This document shows positions 8,622 to 17,564 of a DNA stretch of 64,000 nucleotides, piece by piece (positions within the stretch are counted from its first letter, which is position 1; the number at the start of each line of letters is the position of its first letter). The notes below the pieces were generated by a model. That model searched no databases, was not told where the DNA came from, and saw nothing but the letters and a program-made list of their open reading frames with translations. The position numbers and the translations under genes are program-made. Source of the stretch: an uncultured Bacteroidia bacterium (lineage in GTDB: Bacteria > Bacteroidota > Bacteroidia > Bacteroidales > UBA932); the NCBI GenBank assembly GCA_902781705.1, contig CACZKE010000026.1, positions 1 through 64,000 of the forward strand. The letters run 5' to 3'.

Positions 8622-9520
8622 ACAAGCGTACCAAGAAACTGCTGGGCAGCATCTTCCGCTACCTTGCCGCAACGGTGACCGTGGCGGTAGGGTTCTACGT
8701 CCTGCTGGCCCTGTTCTTCTCCACGGAAGAGGAAAAGAGACTGCAGCAGGAGAACGATCTCTATACGGCCTATTATCCCGAACTCCGGGAGAAGGAACGC
8801 CTCCTGACCGATGTCGTCCGGGGGCTGGAAGTCAAGGACGACGCCCTCTACCGGCAGATTTTCCAGACCGAAGCCCCGTCGGTGGACGCACTGACGGCCG
8901 CCGATATGATCAGCTTCTCCGATTCCCTGTCGGAGAACTTCTTCCTGTCCTATTCCGCCTCCAAGAGCGAGAGCCTCATGCGGATGGCCGGAAACGTGGA
9001 GGACAGTTTCGGGGAAATCTTCCGCGCCCTGGCCGCCCGGAAGGATACCGTTCCGCCACTGGCGCTTCCCCTGAAGGGGATGTCTTACGTCCAGACGGGC
9101 GCTTCCGTGGGCCAGCGGCACAATCCGCTGTACAAGGTGGACATGAACCACGGCGGCATCGACCTCGTGGCCCCGCAGGGGAGTCCGGTCTTCGCCAGTG
9201 CCGACGGCGTGGTCCGTTCCGTCACCCGGTCCAACAAGGGGCTCGGGAACGTCGTGGAGGTGGACCACCGGAACGGCTACCGCACCCGGTACGCCCTGCT
9301 CGGCGAGATCTCCGTCTCCCAGGGCCGCAGCGTGAAAAGGGGGCAGAAAATCGGCACGGTAGGTATCTCGTCCACGACTTTCGCCCCGCACCTGCACTAT
9401 GAGGTCATCCGCGGCGACGAGGTCCAGGACCCGGTCCATTACCTGTTCTCCTCCGTCTCTCCGGAAGAGTATGCGCGGATGCTGTACCTCGCCGTAAGCA
9501 CCCGACAGTCATTGGATTGA
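8618..9520 (+). CDS. M23 family metallopeptidase, second copy
   Basis: A 300-residue paralogue of the preceding gene with the same plan: a cytoplasmic tip, one membrane helix at residues about 13-33, a Glu-rich coiled coil, then the M23 domain with a KVDMNHGGIDL zinc-binding motif and PHLHYEV near the end. The ATGA overlap with the upstream gene suggests translational coupling and perhaps a working pair at the cell wall. Both zinc motifs are intact. Confidence 0.9.
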   Translation: MNKRTKKLLGSIFRYLAATVTVAVGFYVLLALFFSTEEEKRLQQENDLYTAYYPELREKERLLTDVVRGLEVKDDALYRQIFQTEAPSVDALTAADMISFSDSLSENFFLSYSASKSESLMRMAGNVEDSFGEIFRALAARKDTVPPLALPLKGMSYVQTGASVGQRHNPLYKVDMNHGGIDLVAPQGSPVFASADGVVRSVTRSNKGLGNVVEVDHRNGYRTRYALLGEISVSQGRSVKRGQKIGTVGISSTTFAPHLHYEVIRGDEVQDPVHYLFSSVSPEEYARMLYLAVSTRQSLD

Positions 9521-9529
9521 TTTTTTTGC

Positions 9530-9537
9530 TATCTTTG
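9530..9537 (+). promoter_or_regulatory. Bacteroidetes -7 box (TATCTTTG) for the MerR gene
   Basis: TATCTTTG matches TAnnTTTG. A TTG at 9512-9514 lies at a plausible -33 distance, overlapping the end of the M23 gene. Confidence 0.65.
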
Positions 9538-9564
9538 TACGATACCGCTTTTTCCGATACGCAT

Positions 9565-9882
9565 ATGGCCAAGCTGTTATACACGATAGGCGAAGTGGCG
9601 GAGTCCCTCGGGGAGGCCCCTTCCGCCATCCGTTACTGGAGCAACTACTTCGACAAGTTCATCAAGCCCGCTCGCAACGCCAAGGGCAACCGGCTCTTCC
9701 ATCCCGAGGACGTGGACACGCTCCGCAAGGTCCAGTTCCTGGTGAAGAAGCAGGGCGTCACCCTGGAAGGGGCCGCCGCCCGTCTCACGGAGGATCACCG
9801 CAGCGTGGACAGCCGCGTGAAGGCGCTCGAATCCCTCAAATCCATCCGGGCCCAGCTCGTGGAAGTGCGCAAGGCCTTATGA
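9565..9882 (+). CDS. MerR family transcriptional regulator (short)
   Basis: A 105-residue cytoplasmic DNA-binding protein. The winged-helix MerR domain occupies residues about 4-72: YTIGEVAESLGEAPSAIRYW, then NRLFHPEDVDTL. The C-terminus is a short helical tail without metal-binding cysteines, the form usual in Bacteroidetes. The start at 9565 is the first ATG after the -7 box. It overlaps the Nif3 gene by 4 bp (ATGA), so the two are likely co-transcribed with dnaB-region genes downstream. Confidence 0.88.
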   Translation: MAKLLYTIGEVAESLGEAPSAIRYWSNYFDKFIKPARNAKGNRLFHPEDVDTLRKVQFLVKKQGVTLEGAAARLTEDHRSVDSRVKALESLKSIRAQLVEVRKAL

Positions 9883-10652
9883 GAGTCGGGGACATCACCG
9901 CTGCCATCGAGCAGTTCGCTCCGTTGACCATCCAGGAGGGCTGGGACAACAGCGGCCTCGCCATCGGCTCGCCCCAGGACGAGGTGCACGGGGTGCTGGT
10001 CGGGTTCGACTGTACGAAGGAGCTTATCGACGAAGCCGTGGCCACCGGATGCGACATGGTCGTCACCCATCATCCGCTGATCTTCCACGGAATCAAGAAG
10101 TTGACTCCGGGCGATCCGGTGAGCGACACCGTCATTGCCGCCGTCTGTGCCGGGGTGGCCGTGTATGCGGCCCATACGACCGCGGACAAGGTGATCGCCG
10201 GGGTGAGCGGAGCCATGGCGCGCCGCCTGGGGCTCCGGGACATCGCCATCCTCGAGGACGAGGGCGGATTCGGCCTGGGCGCCGTGGGAACGCTTCCCGA
10301 GCCCATGTCCGGAGAGGAAGCGGCCGTTTATGTGAAGGAAAAGTTCGGCCTCACCGTCCTTCGGTGCTCCAAGCCGGTGGACCGGATCGAAAAGGTCGCC
10401 ATGTGCGGCGGTTCCGGCTCTTCCGAGATCGAGGCGGCCAGCGCCGCGGGCGCCCAGCTGTACATTTCCGCCGACATTTCCTACCATCATTTCTTCACTC
10501 CGGAAGGCTTCATGCTGATGGATATCGGCCATTTCGAGAGCGAAGTGGAGATTGTGGATGTGTTATGTAAGGTTATCAGCGAAAAATTTCCTACCTTTGC
10601 AGTTCGCAAAAGCGGCAACCTCGGACGGAGCAATCCGGTCCGATACTTTTGA
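9879..10652 (+). CDS. Nif3-like dinuclear metal centre protein (GTP cyclohydrolase 1 type 2 homologue)
   Basis: A 257-residue cytoplasmic protein of the Nif3/YbgI family. Metal ligands are visible: VVTHHPLIF (His64, His65), AAHTTADK (His99 and Asp103) and the C-terminal DIGHFESE (His and Glu). The length fits the short E. coli YbgI form rather than the 360-residue form with an inserted domain. The family has been linked to GTP cyclohydrolase activity, but its real role is unsettled. It is translationally coupled to the MerR gene and followed by the zinc-ribbon gene, a common Bacteroidetes order. Confidence 0.9.
   Translation: MRVGDITAAIEQFAPLTIQEGWDNSGLAIGSPQDEVHGVLVGFDCTKELIDEAVATGCDMVVTHHPLIFHGIKKLTPGDPVSDTVIAAVCAGVAVYAAHTTADKVIAGVSGAMARRLGLRDIAILEDEGGFGLGAVGTLPEPMSGEEAAVYVKEKFGLTVLRCSKPVDRIEKVAMCGGSGSSEIEAASAAGAQLYISADISYHHFFTPEGFMLMDIGHFESEVEIVDVLCKVISEKFPTFAVRKSGNLGRSNPVRYF
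10592..10599 (+). promoter_or_regulatory. Bacteroidetes -7 box (TACCTTTG) inside the nif3 tail
   Basis: TACCTTTG matches TAnnTTTG and lies within the last 60 bp of the Nif3 gene, 73 bp before the zinc-ribbon gene. It suggests that gene can be transcribed on its own. Confidence 0.55.
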
Positions 10653-10671
10653 AATACATAAATCGATTTAT

Positions 10672-11487
10672 ATGGCAACCAAGAAACCCGTCAAGAAAGT
10701 GGAGGCGCAGATCGACCAGCACGAAACTTTCGTATCCCTGCAGAAGAATTTCGCGGATTCCGAGATGTCCGTGGAGGAGAAACTCAAGACCCTCTACGAA
10801 CTCCAGAAGGCCGATTCCGAGATGGACAAGATCGTCCTCCTCCGCGGTGAACTGCCGGCCGAGGTCGAGGCGCTCGAAAACGAGATCGCCGACCTCAAGG
10901 CCCGTTCCGCCCAGCTTTCCGCCGTCATCGAGCAACTGAACCGGAACATCGCCGACGCGAAACTCTCCATCGCCGAGCACGAGAGCACCGTGGAGAAGTA
11001 TCAGCGCCAGCTCGAGACCATCACCAACAGCCGCGAGTACGATTCGCTGAACAAGGAGATCGAGAACCAGGACCTCCTCCGCCAGATTGACGAGAAGAAC
11101 ATCAACGACACGCGCTACGAGATCGCGGCCCGCAAGGACGAACTCGACGCCCTGAAGGACCACATCACCATCCGCACCGAGGACCTCGAGGCCAAGAAGC
11201 AGGAGCTCTCCGTGATCGTGGAGTCCACCGCGAAGGAAGAGGCCGTCCTGCAGGAGCGCCGCGACGCCTGCGCCGCGAAGATCGACGCCCGCACCATGAG
11301 CGCCTACGAGCGCATCCGCCAGAGCGTGCACAACCACCTCGCCGTGGTGTCCGTGTACGGCGGCAACGCCTGCGGCGGCTGCTTCAACACCATCACCCCG
11401 CAGCGCCTGGTGGAGGTCGCCTCCAACAAGAAGCTCATCATCTGCGAGCACTGCGGCCGGATCATCATCAACCCTGACTTCGAATAG
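10672..11487 (+). CDS. C4-type zinc ribbon coiled-coil protein
   Basis: A 271-residue protein. Residues about 40-215 form a long, highly charged coiled coil. The C-terminus carries a zinc ribbon with cysteine pairs CGGC and CEHC. This is the widespread family usually found beside nif3 (PF02591), thought to bind nucleic acid or assist RNA processing, with no proven function. The start at 10672 follows a -7 box 73 bp upstream; the open frame further upstream overlaps nif3 and was not used. Confidence 0.9.
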   Translation: MATKKPVKKVEAQIDQHETFVSLQKNFADSEMSVEEKLKTLYELQKADSEMDKIVLLRGELPAEVEALENEIADLKARSAQLSAVIEQLNRNIADAKLSIAEHESTVEKYQRQLETITNSREYDSLNKEIENQDLLRQIDEKNINDTRYEIAARKDELDALKDHITIRTEDLEAKKQELSVIVESTAKEEAVLQERRDACAAKIDARTMSAYERIRQSVHNHLAVVSVYGGNACGGCFNTITPQRLVEVASNKKLIICEHCGRIIINPDFE

Positions 11488-11498
11488 ACCCTTGCCCC

Positions 11499-13004
11499 AT
11501 GCCTGACATTTCCCGCAGGAAGAAGGATCAGGCAGTCAATCTGGAGGCCCTGATGGGGAACAAACCCCCGCAGGCGCCCGATGTGGAAGCGGCTGTCCTG
11601 GGAGCGATGCTGGTGGAACCGTCGGTCATCGACGAGTCCATGGAGGAGCTTACCCCGTCCTGTTTCTACGACCCCAAGCACCGGATGATCTTCGAGGCGA
11701 TGTCCTCGCTCGTGAACGAGCATGTGGCCATCGACCTGATCTCCGTGTCCGAGAAACTCCGCAGTCTCGGGAACCTGGAGGTCGTGGGCGGACCGGTCGT
11801 GCTCGCCGGCCTGTCGCAGAACATCGGCGCGGCGGCCCATATCGAGTATTACCTCAAGATCCTCAAGCAGAAGACCATCCAGCGCGACCTGATCACCGCC
11901 TCCTACGACATCCTCCGGGAGTCCTTCGACGAGACGGTGAAGGTGGACAACCTCATCGACGACGCGCAGACGAAGGTCTTCAACGCCATCCAGATGGGCG
12001 AGAAGCAGGACGTGCGGGACATCGGTTCCATCATCAACTCGGTGATGGACAACCTGCAGGAACTGCAGAACATCACCGGCCCCTCCGGCGTCCCCTGCGG
12101 CTATCCGTCCATCGACAAGGTCACGGGCGGCTGGCAGAAGTCCGACCTCATCATCCTGGCGGCCCGTCCGTCCGTGGGTAAGACCGCCTTCGCGCTGAAC
12201 ATCGCGCGCAATGCGGCGGTGGACCACAATATGCCGGTCGCCGTCTTTTCCCTGGAAATGTCGGCCGACCAGCTGGGTAAGCGTCTGATTACCACGGAAT
12301 CCGGCCTTGCCGGCGACAAGATCCGCGGCGGCGTGAAACTGGAACCCTACGAGTGGGAGCAGCTCGAGGTCACCCTGAAGAACCTCGCCAAGGCCCCGCT
12401 CTACATCGACGATACCCCGGGCATTCCCATCATGGAATTCCGTTCCAAGGCGAAGCGTCTGGTGAAGCAGAAGCAGGTCCGGCTGATCGTCGTGGACTAC
12501 CTGCAGCTCATGCAGGGCCCGACGGAACTCCGCGGCATGCGCGAGCAGGAAGTCGCGGCCATCTCCCGCACCCTCAAGGCCACGGCCAAGGAACTGAATA
12601 TCCCGATCATCGCCCTGTCCCAGCTGTCCCGCGACGCGGTCAAGCGGACGGGCGGCACCGGAAAGCCGCAGCTGAGCGACCTCCGTGAATCCGGTTCCAT
12701 CGAGCAGGATGCCGATATGGTCCTGTTCATCCACCGGCCCGAGTTCGTGGGCCTGTCCGAGGACCCGGCCGACAAGGAGAAAGCCATCATCATCATCGCC
12801 AAGCACCGTAACGGTGAGGTGTGCGACATCGAGATGAAGTACAAGGCCGGCCAGGTCAAGTTCGTGGAACCCGACCAGTCGCTGGACATCCAGGCCTCCC
12901 GGACCTACGTGAGCGCCGCCAGCGAACCGGCCGCCGCCGCTCCCGCCGCCTCGCCGGTGCGGGACGACTATAATTTTGACAACGATCCCAACCAGCAGTT
13001 CTGA
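11499..13004 (+). CDS. dnaB: Replicative DNA helicase DnaB
   Basis: A 501-residue hexameric helicase that unwinds DNA at the replication fork. The N-terminal DnaB domain starts PPQAPDVEAAVLGAML near residue 22. The C-terminal RecA-like ATPase has Walker A ARPSVGKTAFALN (Lys228), Walker B RLIVVDYLQLM, and the conserved SQLSR and ADMVLFIHRPE segments. No intein interrupts the Walker A region. Length is normal for the family. It starts 11 bp after the zinc-ribbon gene and overlaps the next gene by one base. Confidence 0.97.
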   Translation: MPDISRRKKDQAVNLEALMGNKPPQAPDVEAAVLGAMLVEPSVIDESMEELTPSCFYDPKHRMIFEAMSSLVNEHVAIDLISVSEKLRSLGNLEVVGGPVVLAGLSQNIGAAAHIEYYLKILKQKTIQRDLITASYDILRESFDETVKVDNLIDDAQTKVFNAIQMGEKQDVRDIGSIINSVMDNLQELQNITGPSGVPCGYPSIDKVTGGWQKSDLIILAARPSVGKTAFALNIARNAAVDHNMPVAVFSLEMSADQLGKRLITTESGLAGDKIRGGVKLEPYEWEQLEVTLKNLAKAPLYIDDTPGIPIMEFRSKAKRLVKQKQVRLIVVDYLQLMQGPTELRGMREQEVAAISRTLKATAKELNIPIIALSQLSRDAVKRTGGTGKPQLSDLRESGSIEQDADMVLFIHRPEFVGLSEDPADKEKAIIIIAKHRNGEVCDIEMKYKAGQVKFVEPDQSLDIQASRTYVSAASEPAAAAPAASPVRDDYNFDNDPNQQF

Positions 13005-13855
13005 TGAAGACCCTTTACCGCTTCCTTCTCGCTGCCGCGCTGTCCGCCGGTACCGCCGTCTCCGCTTCCGCCCAGGGGAAGTGCCTCCCGTCCCACAAGG
13101 ACGGTGCCGCCCCTTTCGCGCCCGGTGAGTCCATCGTTTTCAGCGTCTCCTACAACTGGCACGCCGTCCAGACCGATGTGGCCCGCGCGGACCTGTCCGT
13201 GGACCAGACGACCCTGAACGGGGAAAAGGTGTGGCATACGAAGATGGCCATGAAGACGGCGCCTTTCTTCGACGTCTTCTTCAAGATCCGCGAGACCTTC
13301 GAATCCTGGTTCGCGCTGAAGGGCGTGGAACCCCGCCGTTTCCACCGGGACACCCGGGAAGGGGACTATACGGCCATCAACGACTATGTCTATGACCGGC
13401 CGGCCGGCAAGATCCATGCGGTCGTGAATTACCGGAACCAGGGGGAAGAGACCCTGGACATCCCGTATGGCAACTGCACTTATGACGTGACGAGTCTGTT
13501 CTATTTCGTCCGTCAGATGGATTTCGGGACGCTGAAAAGCGGACATGCTTTCCCGGTTTCCATCGCGATCGACCGCGAAGTCCTGGGGCTCAAGCTCACC
13601 TATCTGGGACAGGAGAACAAGTATGTCCGGGGAATCGGGACGGTCGCGGCCCGCAAGTTCGGCATCTCCCTGAGGAAAGGCGAGGTGTTCGAGGGCGACC
13701 AGGATGCCATCCTCTGGTTCTCGGACGATGAAAACCATGTCCCCGTGGCGTTCATGGCCCCGCTCAAGGTAGGGGCGATGAACGGGCGGCTGAAGTCCTA
13801 TACCGGCCTGGCCCATCCTTTCGACGCCCTCATTTCCACCAAGAAGGTCAAATAG
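13004..13855 (+). CDS. DUF3108 domain-containing secreted protein
   Basis: A 283-residue protein with a cleavable signal peptide (MKTLYRFLLAAALSAGTAVSASAQ). The mature part has the DUF3108 pattern: FAPGESIVFSVSYNW near the start and many beta strands. It is probably periplasmic or on the outer membrane. The family is often found near envelope genes and has no known function. The start codon shares one base with the dnaB stop (TGATG), so it is probably expressed with dnaB. Confidence 0.85.
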   Translation: MKTLYRFLLAAALSAGTAVSASAQGKCLPSHKDGAAPFAPGESIVFSVSYNWHAVQTDVARADLSVDQTTLNGEKVWHTKMAMKTAPFFDVFFKIRETFESWFALKGVEPRRFHRDTREGDYTAINDYVYDRPAGKIHAVVNYRNQGEETLDIPYGNCTYDVTSLFYFVRQMDFGTLKSGHAFPVSIAIDREVLGLKLTYLGQENKYVRGIGTVAARKFGISLRKGEVFEGDQDAILWFSDDENHVPVAFMAPLKVGAMNGRLKSYTGLAHPFDALISTKKVK

Positions 13856-14272
13856 ATGAAGGAGCAGGTCAGGCATACGGGCAAGGTCGTGGACATGAAT
13901 CCGCAGTTCACCACGGTGCAGATTGTCTCGCAGTCCGCGTGCTCTTCCTGTCATGCCGCCGGCCTGTGCGGCATGTCCGAATATACCGAGAAAGCCATCC
14001 AGGTTCCGGCCGACCGCCACGCCACCTACCGGGTTGGGGATGAGGTCGATGTGGTCCTGGAAGCGTCCATGGGCATGAAAGCCGTTTGGCTGGCCTATTT
14101 CTTCCCGCTGCTCGTCCTCCTCGCAGTCGCCCTCGGGCTGATCGCCGCCGGCGTGCATGAACTGTGGGCCGGACTGGCCGGCATCGCCGCCGTGGGCCTG
14201 TGGTATCTCGCGATCTGGCTTTTCCGCGACCGGCTCCAAAACGAATACATCTTTACCATCCATACGAAATAA
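13856..14272 (+). CDS. RseC/SoxR-reducing-system family protein
   Basis: A 138-residue membrane protein. A small N-terminal domain has cysteines at 29, 32 and 38 (SACSSCHAAGLC), followed by two membrane helices at about 77-97 and 101-122. This matches RseC, which in Gammaproteobacteria works with Rnf/Rsx to keep SoxR reduced. It stands directly upstream of the rnf operon, as in many Bacteroidetes, so a role in electron supply to or from the Rnf complex is likely. Confidence 0.85.
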   Translation: MKEQVRHTGKVVDMNPQFTTVQIVSQSACSSCHAAGLCGMSEYTEKAIQVPADRHATYRVGDEVDVVLEASMGMKAVWLAYFFPLLVLLAVALGLIAAGVHELWAGLAGIAAVGLWYLAIWLFRDRLQNEYIFTIHTK

Positions 14273-14290
14273 ACTCTAACCAACCCTTAT

Positions 14291-15184
14291 ATGACAAGTA
14301 CCATCATCTGGACCATTGCGATCATCACCGTCCTCGGACTCGTGCTGGCGCTCGTCCTCTACCTTGTGGCCAAGAAGTTCAAGGTGGAGGAGGATCCGCG
14401 CATCGACGAGGTGGAGAAGGTGATGCCGGGCGCGAACTGCGGCGGTTGCGGCTTTGCCGGCTGCCGGGCGTTCGCCGAGGCAGCGGTCAAGGCTCCGAAC
14501 CTGGACAACAACTATTGTCCGGTGGGCGGGAACGACGTCATGGCGAAGGTTGCGGCGATCCTCGGCTACGAGGTGAAGGCGAAGGCCCCCCAGGTGGCTG
14601 TCGTCCGCTGCAACGGAACCTGCGAGAACCGTCCCAAGGTCAATGAGTACGACGGCTTCACCTCCTGCAAGGTGAAGGCGGCCCTGTACAGCGGCGATAC
14701 CGCCTGTTCGTTCGGCTGCCTGGGCTGCGGGGACTGCGTGGAAGCCTGCCAGTTCGGCGCCCTCTCGATGGACCCTGCGACCGGGCTCCCGGTCGTGGAC
14801 GAGTCCAAGTGCACCGCCTGCGGGGCCTGCGCCAAGGCCTGCCCCAAGCGCATCATCGAACTCAGGCCCAAGGGCCCGCGCGGCATGCGCGAGTATGTCT
14901 CCTGCGTGAACCACGACAAGGGACCTGCCGCGAAGAAGGCCTGCGCCGCCGCCTGCATCGGCTGCGGCATCTGCGTCAAGACCTGTACGCACGAGGCCAT
15001 CATCCTGGACAACAACGTCGCCTACATCGACCCGGCGAAGTGCAAGCTCTGCCGCGAGTGCGAGGCCATGTGCCCGACCGGCGCCATCCACGGGGTGAAC
15101 TTCCCGAAGCCGCTGGACAAGGAGGCCGTCAAGGAACGCATCAAGATCCGTCAACAGAAAGCAAAGGAGGCCGCCAATGTCTAA
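14291..15184 (+). CDS. rnfB: Electron transport complex subunit RnfB
   Basis: A 297-residue iron-sulfur subunit of the Rnf complex, which couples ferredoxin oxidation and NAD reduction to ion pumping. One N-terminal membrane helix (residues 4-27) is followed by the Fe-S domain NCGGCGFAGCRAF and then several ferredoxin-type CxxCxxCxxxC sets, among them CTACGACAKACP, CIGCGICVKTC and CKLCRECEAMCP. First gene of rnfBCDGEA. It overlaps rnfC by 8 bp. Confidence 0.96.
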   Translation: MTSTIIWTIAIITVLGLVLALVLYLVAKKFKVEEDPRIDEVEKVMPGANCGGCGFAGCRAFAEAAVKAPNLDNNYCPVGGNDVMAKVAAILGYEVKAKAPQVAVVRCNGTCENRPKVNEYDGFTSCKVKAALYSGDTACSFGCLGCGDCVEACQFGALSMDPATGLPVVDESKCTACGACAKACPKRIIELRPKGPRGMREYVSCVNHDKGPAAKKACAAACIGCGICVKTCTHEAIILDNNVAYIDPAKCKLCRECEAMCPTGAIHGVNFPKPLDKEAVKERIKIRQQKAKEAANV

Positions 15185-16550
15185 ACACACATTTTCCATC
15201 GGCGGAGTCCATCCGCACGACAACAAGATTTCCCGCGCGTGCGCGATCGAGCCGCTTCCGCTGGCTCCGACCGTGTACCTGTCCATGTCCCAGCACATCG
15301 GCGCCCCGGCGAAGCCGGTCGTCGCCGTGGGGGACAAGGTGAAGGTGGGCCAGGTGGTCGCCGAACCGGGCGGCTTCGTGTCCGCGTTCATCCATTCCTC
15401 CGTCTCCGGGACGGTCAAGTCCATCGGCCCCCGCAAGGACCTGGCGGGCAACCCCCAGACCTGCATCGAAATCGCCGTGGAAGGCGACGAGTGGCTCGAA
15501 GGCATCGACACGACCGACACGCTCATTACCGAGATCCCGGCCGACAACAAGGCCATCCTGGACAAGATCCGCCTCGGCGGCGTCGTGGGCCTGGGTGGTG
15601 CGACCTTCCCGACGCATGTCAAACTCTCGCCGCCTCCGGGCTCCAAGTGCGAGCGCGTCATCATCAACGGCTGCGAATGCGAGCCGTACCTGACTTCCGA
15701 CTTCCGCACCCTTCTGGAGAAGGGCGAGCAGGTGGTCGTGGGTGCCGCCATCCTCCGGCAGGTCATGGGCAATGTCCCCTGCACCATCGCCATCGAGGAG
15801 AACAAGCCCGAGGCCATCGCCCATATCCAGGACGTGATAGGGAAGCTGGGCTACGAGGGCATCGAAGTCATGGTCATGAAGATGATGTATCCGCAGGGCG
15901 GTGAAAAGCAGCTCATCGACGCGGTCATGCACCGCCAGGTGGGCTCCGGCGCCCTGCCGATCAGCGTGGGTGCCGTCGTGCAGAACGTCGCCACGGCCCT
16001 CGCCGTCTATGATGCGGTCCAGAAGAACAAGCCCATCGTGGACAATTCCGTGACCGTGACGGGCGCCTGCGCCCCGAAGCAGGCGAACCTGCTGGTGCGC
16101 GTGGGCACGCCGCTCCGCTACATCCTCGACTACCTCGGCGGAGTTCCGGAAGAGGCCGCGAAGGTCATCTCCGGCGGTCCCATGATGGGCCGCGCCGTGG
16201 CGAACCTTGACGCCGCCACGGTCAAGGGAACCGGTGCCCTCCTGCTCCTCACCGAGAAGGAGACCCGCCGCGCTCCGGCCTCCGCCTGCATCCGCTGCGG
16301 CAAGTGTGCCGATGCCTGCCCGATGGGCTTGGAACCGTTCCTGCTGAACCGGCTCGTGAAAGCGAACGACCTGGAGCAGCTTGAGAAGAACGCCGCCCAG
16401 GACTGCATCGAGTGCGGCTGCTGCCTGTATTCCTGCCCGGCGCACATTCCGCTGCTGGACAACATCCGGATGGGCAAGGGTGCCGTCCTCGGCGCCATCC
16501 GTGCCCGCGCCGCGGCCGCCAAGGCCGCTGCCGAAGCCGCGAAGAAATAG
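15177..16550 (+). CDS. rnfC: Electron transport complex subunit RnfC
   Basis: A 457-residue peripheral subunit of Rnf that binds NADH and FMN. The N-terminal half has the Nqo1-like Rossmann region (RLGGVVGLGGATFPTHVKL), and the C-terminal part has two 4Fe-4S sets, CIRCGKCADACP and CIECGCCLYSCP. Length is usual for the family. It overlaps rnfB by 8 bp. The 29 bp between it and rnfD contain a REP-like palindrome. Confidence 0.96.
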   Translation: MSKHTFSIGGVHPHDNKISRACAIEPLPLAPTVYLSMSQHIGAPAKPVVAVGDKVKVGQVVAEPGGFVSAFIHSSVSGTVKSIGPRKDLAGNPQTCIEIAVEGDEWLEGIDTTDTLITEIPADNKAILDKIRLGGVVGLGGATFPTHVKLSPPPGSKCERVIINGCECEPYLTSDFRTLLEKGEQVVVGAAILRQVMGNVPCTIAIEENKPEAIAHIQDVIGKLGYEGIEVMVMKMMYPQGGEKQLIDAVMHRQVGSGALPISVGAVVQNVATALAVYDAVQKNKPIVDNSVTVTGACAPKQANLLVRVGTPLRYILDYLGGVPEEAAKVISGGPMMGRAVANLDAATVKGTGALLLLTEKETRRAPASACIRCGKCADACPMGLEPFLLNRLVKANDLEQLEKNAAQDCIECGCCLYSCPAHIPLLDNIRMGKGAVLGAIRARAAAAKAAAEAAKK

Positions 16551-16577
16551 ATTTTTCGGCAAGCTCAAAATGACAAT
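16549..16577. repeat. REP-like palindromic repeat, copy 1 (rnfC-rnfD gap)
   Basis: The sequence AGATTTTTCGGCAAGCTCAA and the following AATGACAAT resemble the reverse complement of copy 2 at 18107-18134, with a few changes and one gap. This is a dispersed palindromic repeat that I recognise from many Bacteroidetes genomes. It fills the whole space between rnfC and rnfD. Confidence 0.6.
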
Positions 16578-16579
16578 GT

Positions 16580-17563
16580 ATGAGTAAACTGATCGTTTCC
16601 CCTTCACCCCACATCCATTCCAAGGACTCCACCCGGTCCCTGATGCTGGATGTCGTGATCGCGCTCCTGCCCGCGGTGCTCTGCTCCTTCGTGTTCTACG
16701 GATGGAGGGAGATTCTCGTGATGGCGGTGAGCGTGGGCTCCTGCCTCCTGCTGGAGTGGGCCGTCACCCGCTATATGCTCAAGAAACCCTCCACGCTCGG
16801 CGACCTTTCCGCCGTCGTGACGGGTATCCTCCTGGGCCTGAACCTTCCCTACACGACGCCCTGGTGGGTCGTCTTCATCGGTGCGGTCGTCGCCATCGGC
16901 GTCGCCAAGATGACCTTCGGCGGCCTGGGCCAGAACATCTGGAACCCCGCCCTGGTGGGCCGTGTGTTCCTGCTGGTCTCCTTCCCGACCTACATGACCA
17001 CCTGGAGCGCCCCGCAGGGCCTCTTCGGGGCCGATGCCGTCACCGGCGCCACCCCCCTCGGAGCCATCAATGAAGGCCTGATGGGTGGTGCGTCCGTGAA
17101 GGACATCATGGCGCAGAACGGCTATGACTACGGCCAGATGCTGTTCGCGAACCTTGGCGGTTCCGCCGGTGAGGTGTGCGCCATCGCCCTCCTCGCGGGT
17201 TTCATCTACCTGTGCTGCCGCCGCGTCATCAAGCCGTGGATCACCCTGAGCATCTTTGCGACCGTGGCTCTGACCGCCCTCATTTTCAGCGGCGTGAACC
17301 CCGACCGTTTCACCGGTCCCGTCTTCAACCTCCTCACCGGCGGTCTCATCCTCGGCGCCTGCTTCATGGCCACCGACTACGTGACCTCTCCGATGAGCGT
17401 CTGGGGCGGTGTGGTCTTCGGCGTGGGCATCGGTTTCCTCACGATGATGATCCGTTACTTCGGATCCTATCCGGAAGGCGTATCCTTCGCCATCCTGATC
17501 ATGAACTCCTTCGTTCCGCTGATCAACATGGCTTTCAAACAGAAAAAGTTCGGGAGGAAGTAA
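16580..17563 (+). CDS. rnfD: Electron transport complex subunit RnfD
   Basis: A 327-residue integral membrane subunit of Rnf with eight to nine predicted helices. The flavinylation motif is TGATPLGA near residue 157; its threonine carries covalent FMN in characterised homologues. It starts with MSKLIVSPSPHIHS, as is usual for the family. One base separates its stop from rnfG. Confidence 0.96.
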   Translation: MSKLIVSPSPHIHSKDSTRSLMLDVVIALLPAVLCSFVFYGWREILVMAVSVGSCLLLEWAVTRYMLKKPSTLGDLSAVVTGILLGLNLPYTTPWWVVFIGAVVAIGVAKMTFGGLGQNIWNPALVGRVFLLVSFPTYMTTWSAPQGLFGADAVTGATPLGAINEGLMGGASVKDIMAQNGYDYGQMLFANLGGSAGEVCAIALLAGFIYLCCRRVIKPWITLSIFATVALTALIFSGVNPDRFTGPVFNLLTGGLILGACFMATDYVTSPMSVWGGVVFGVGIGFLTMMIRYFGSYPEGVSFAILIMNSFVPLINMAFKQKKFGRK

Positions 17564-17564
17564 G

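Noticed and set aside
11499..13004. Intein or frameshift in dnaB
   Set aside because: The frame is continuous, of normal length, and the Walker A region is uninterrupted.
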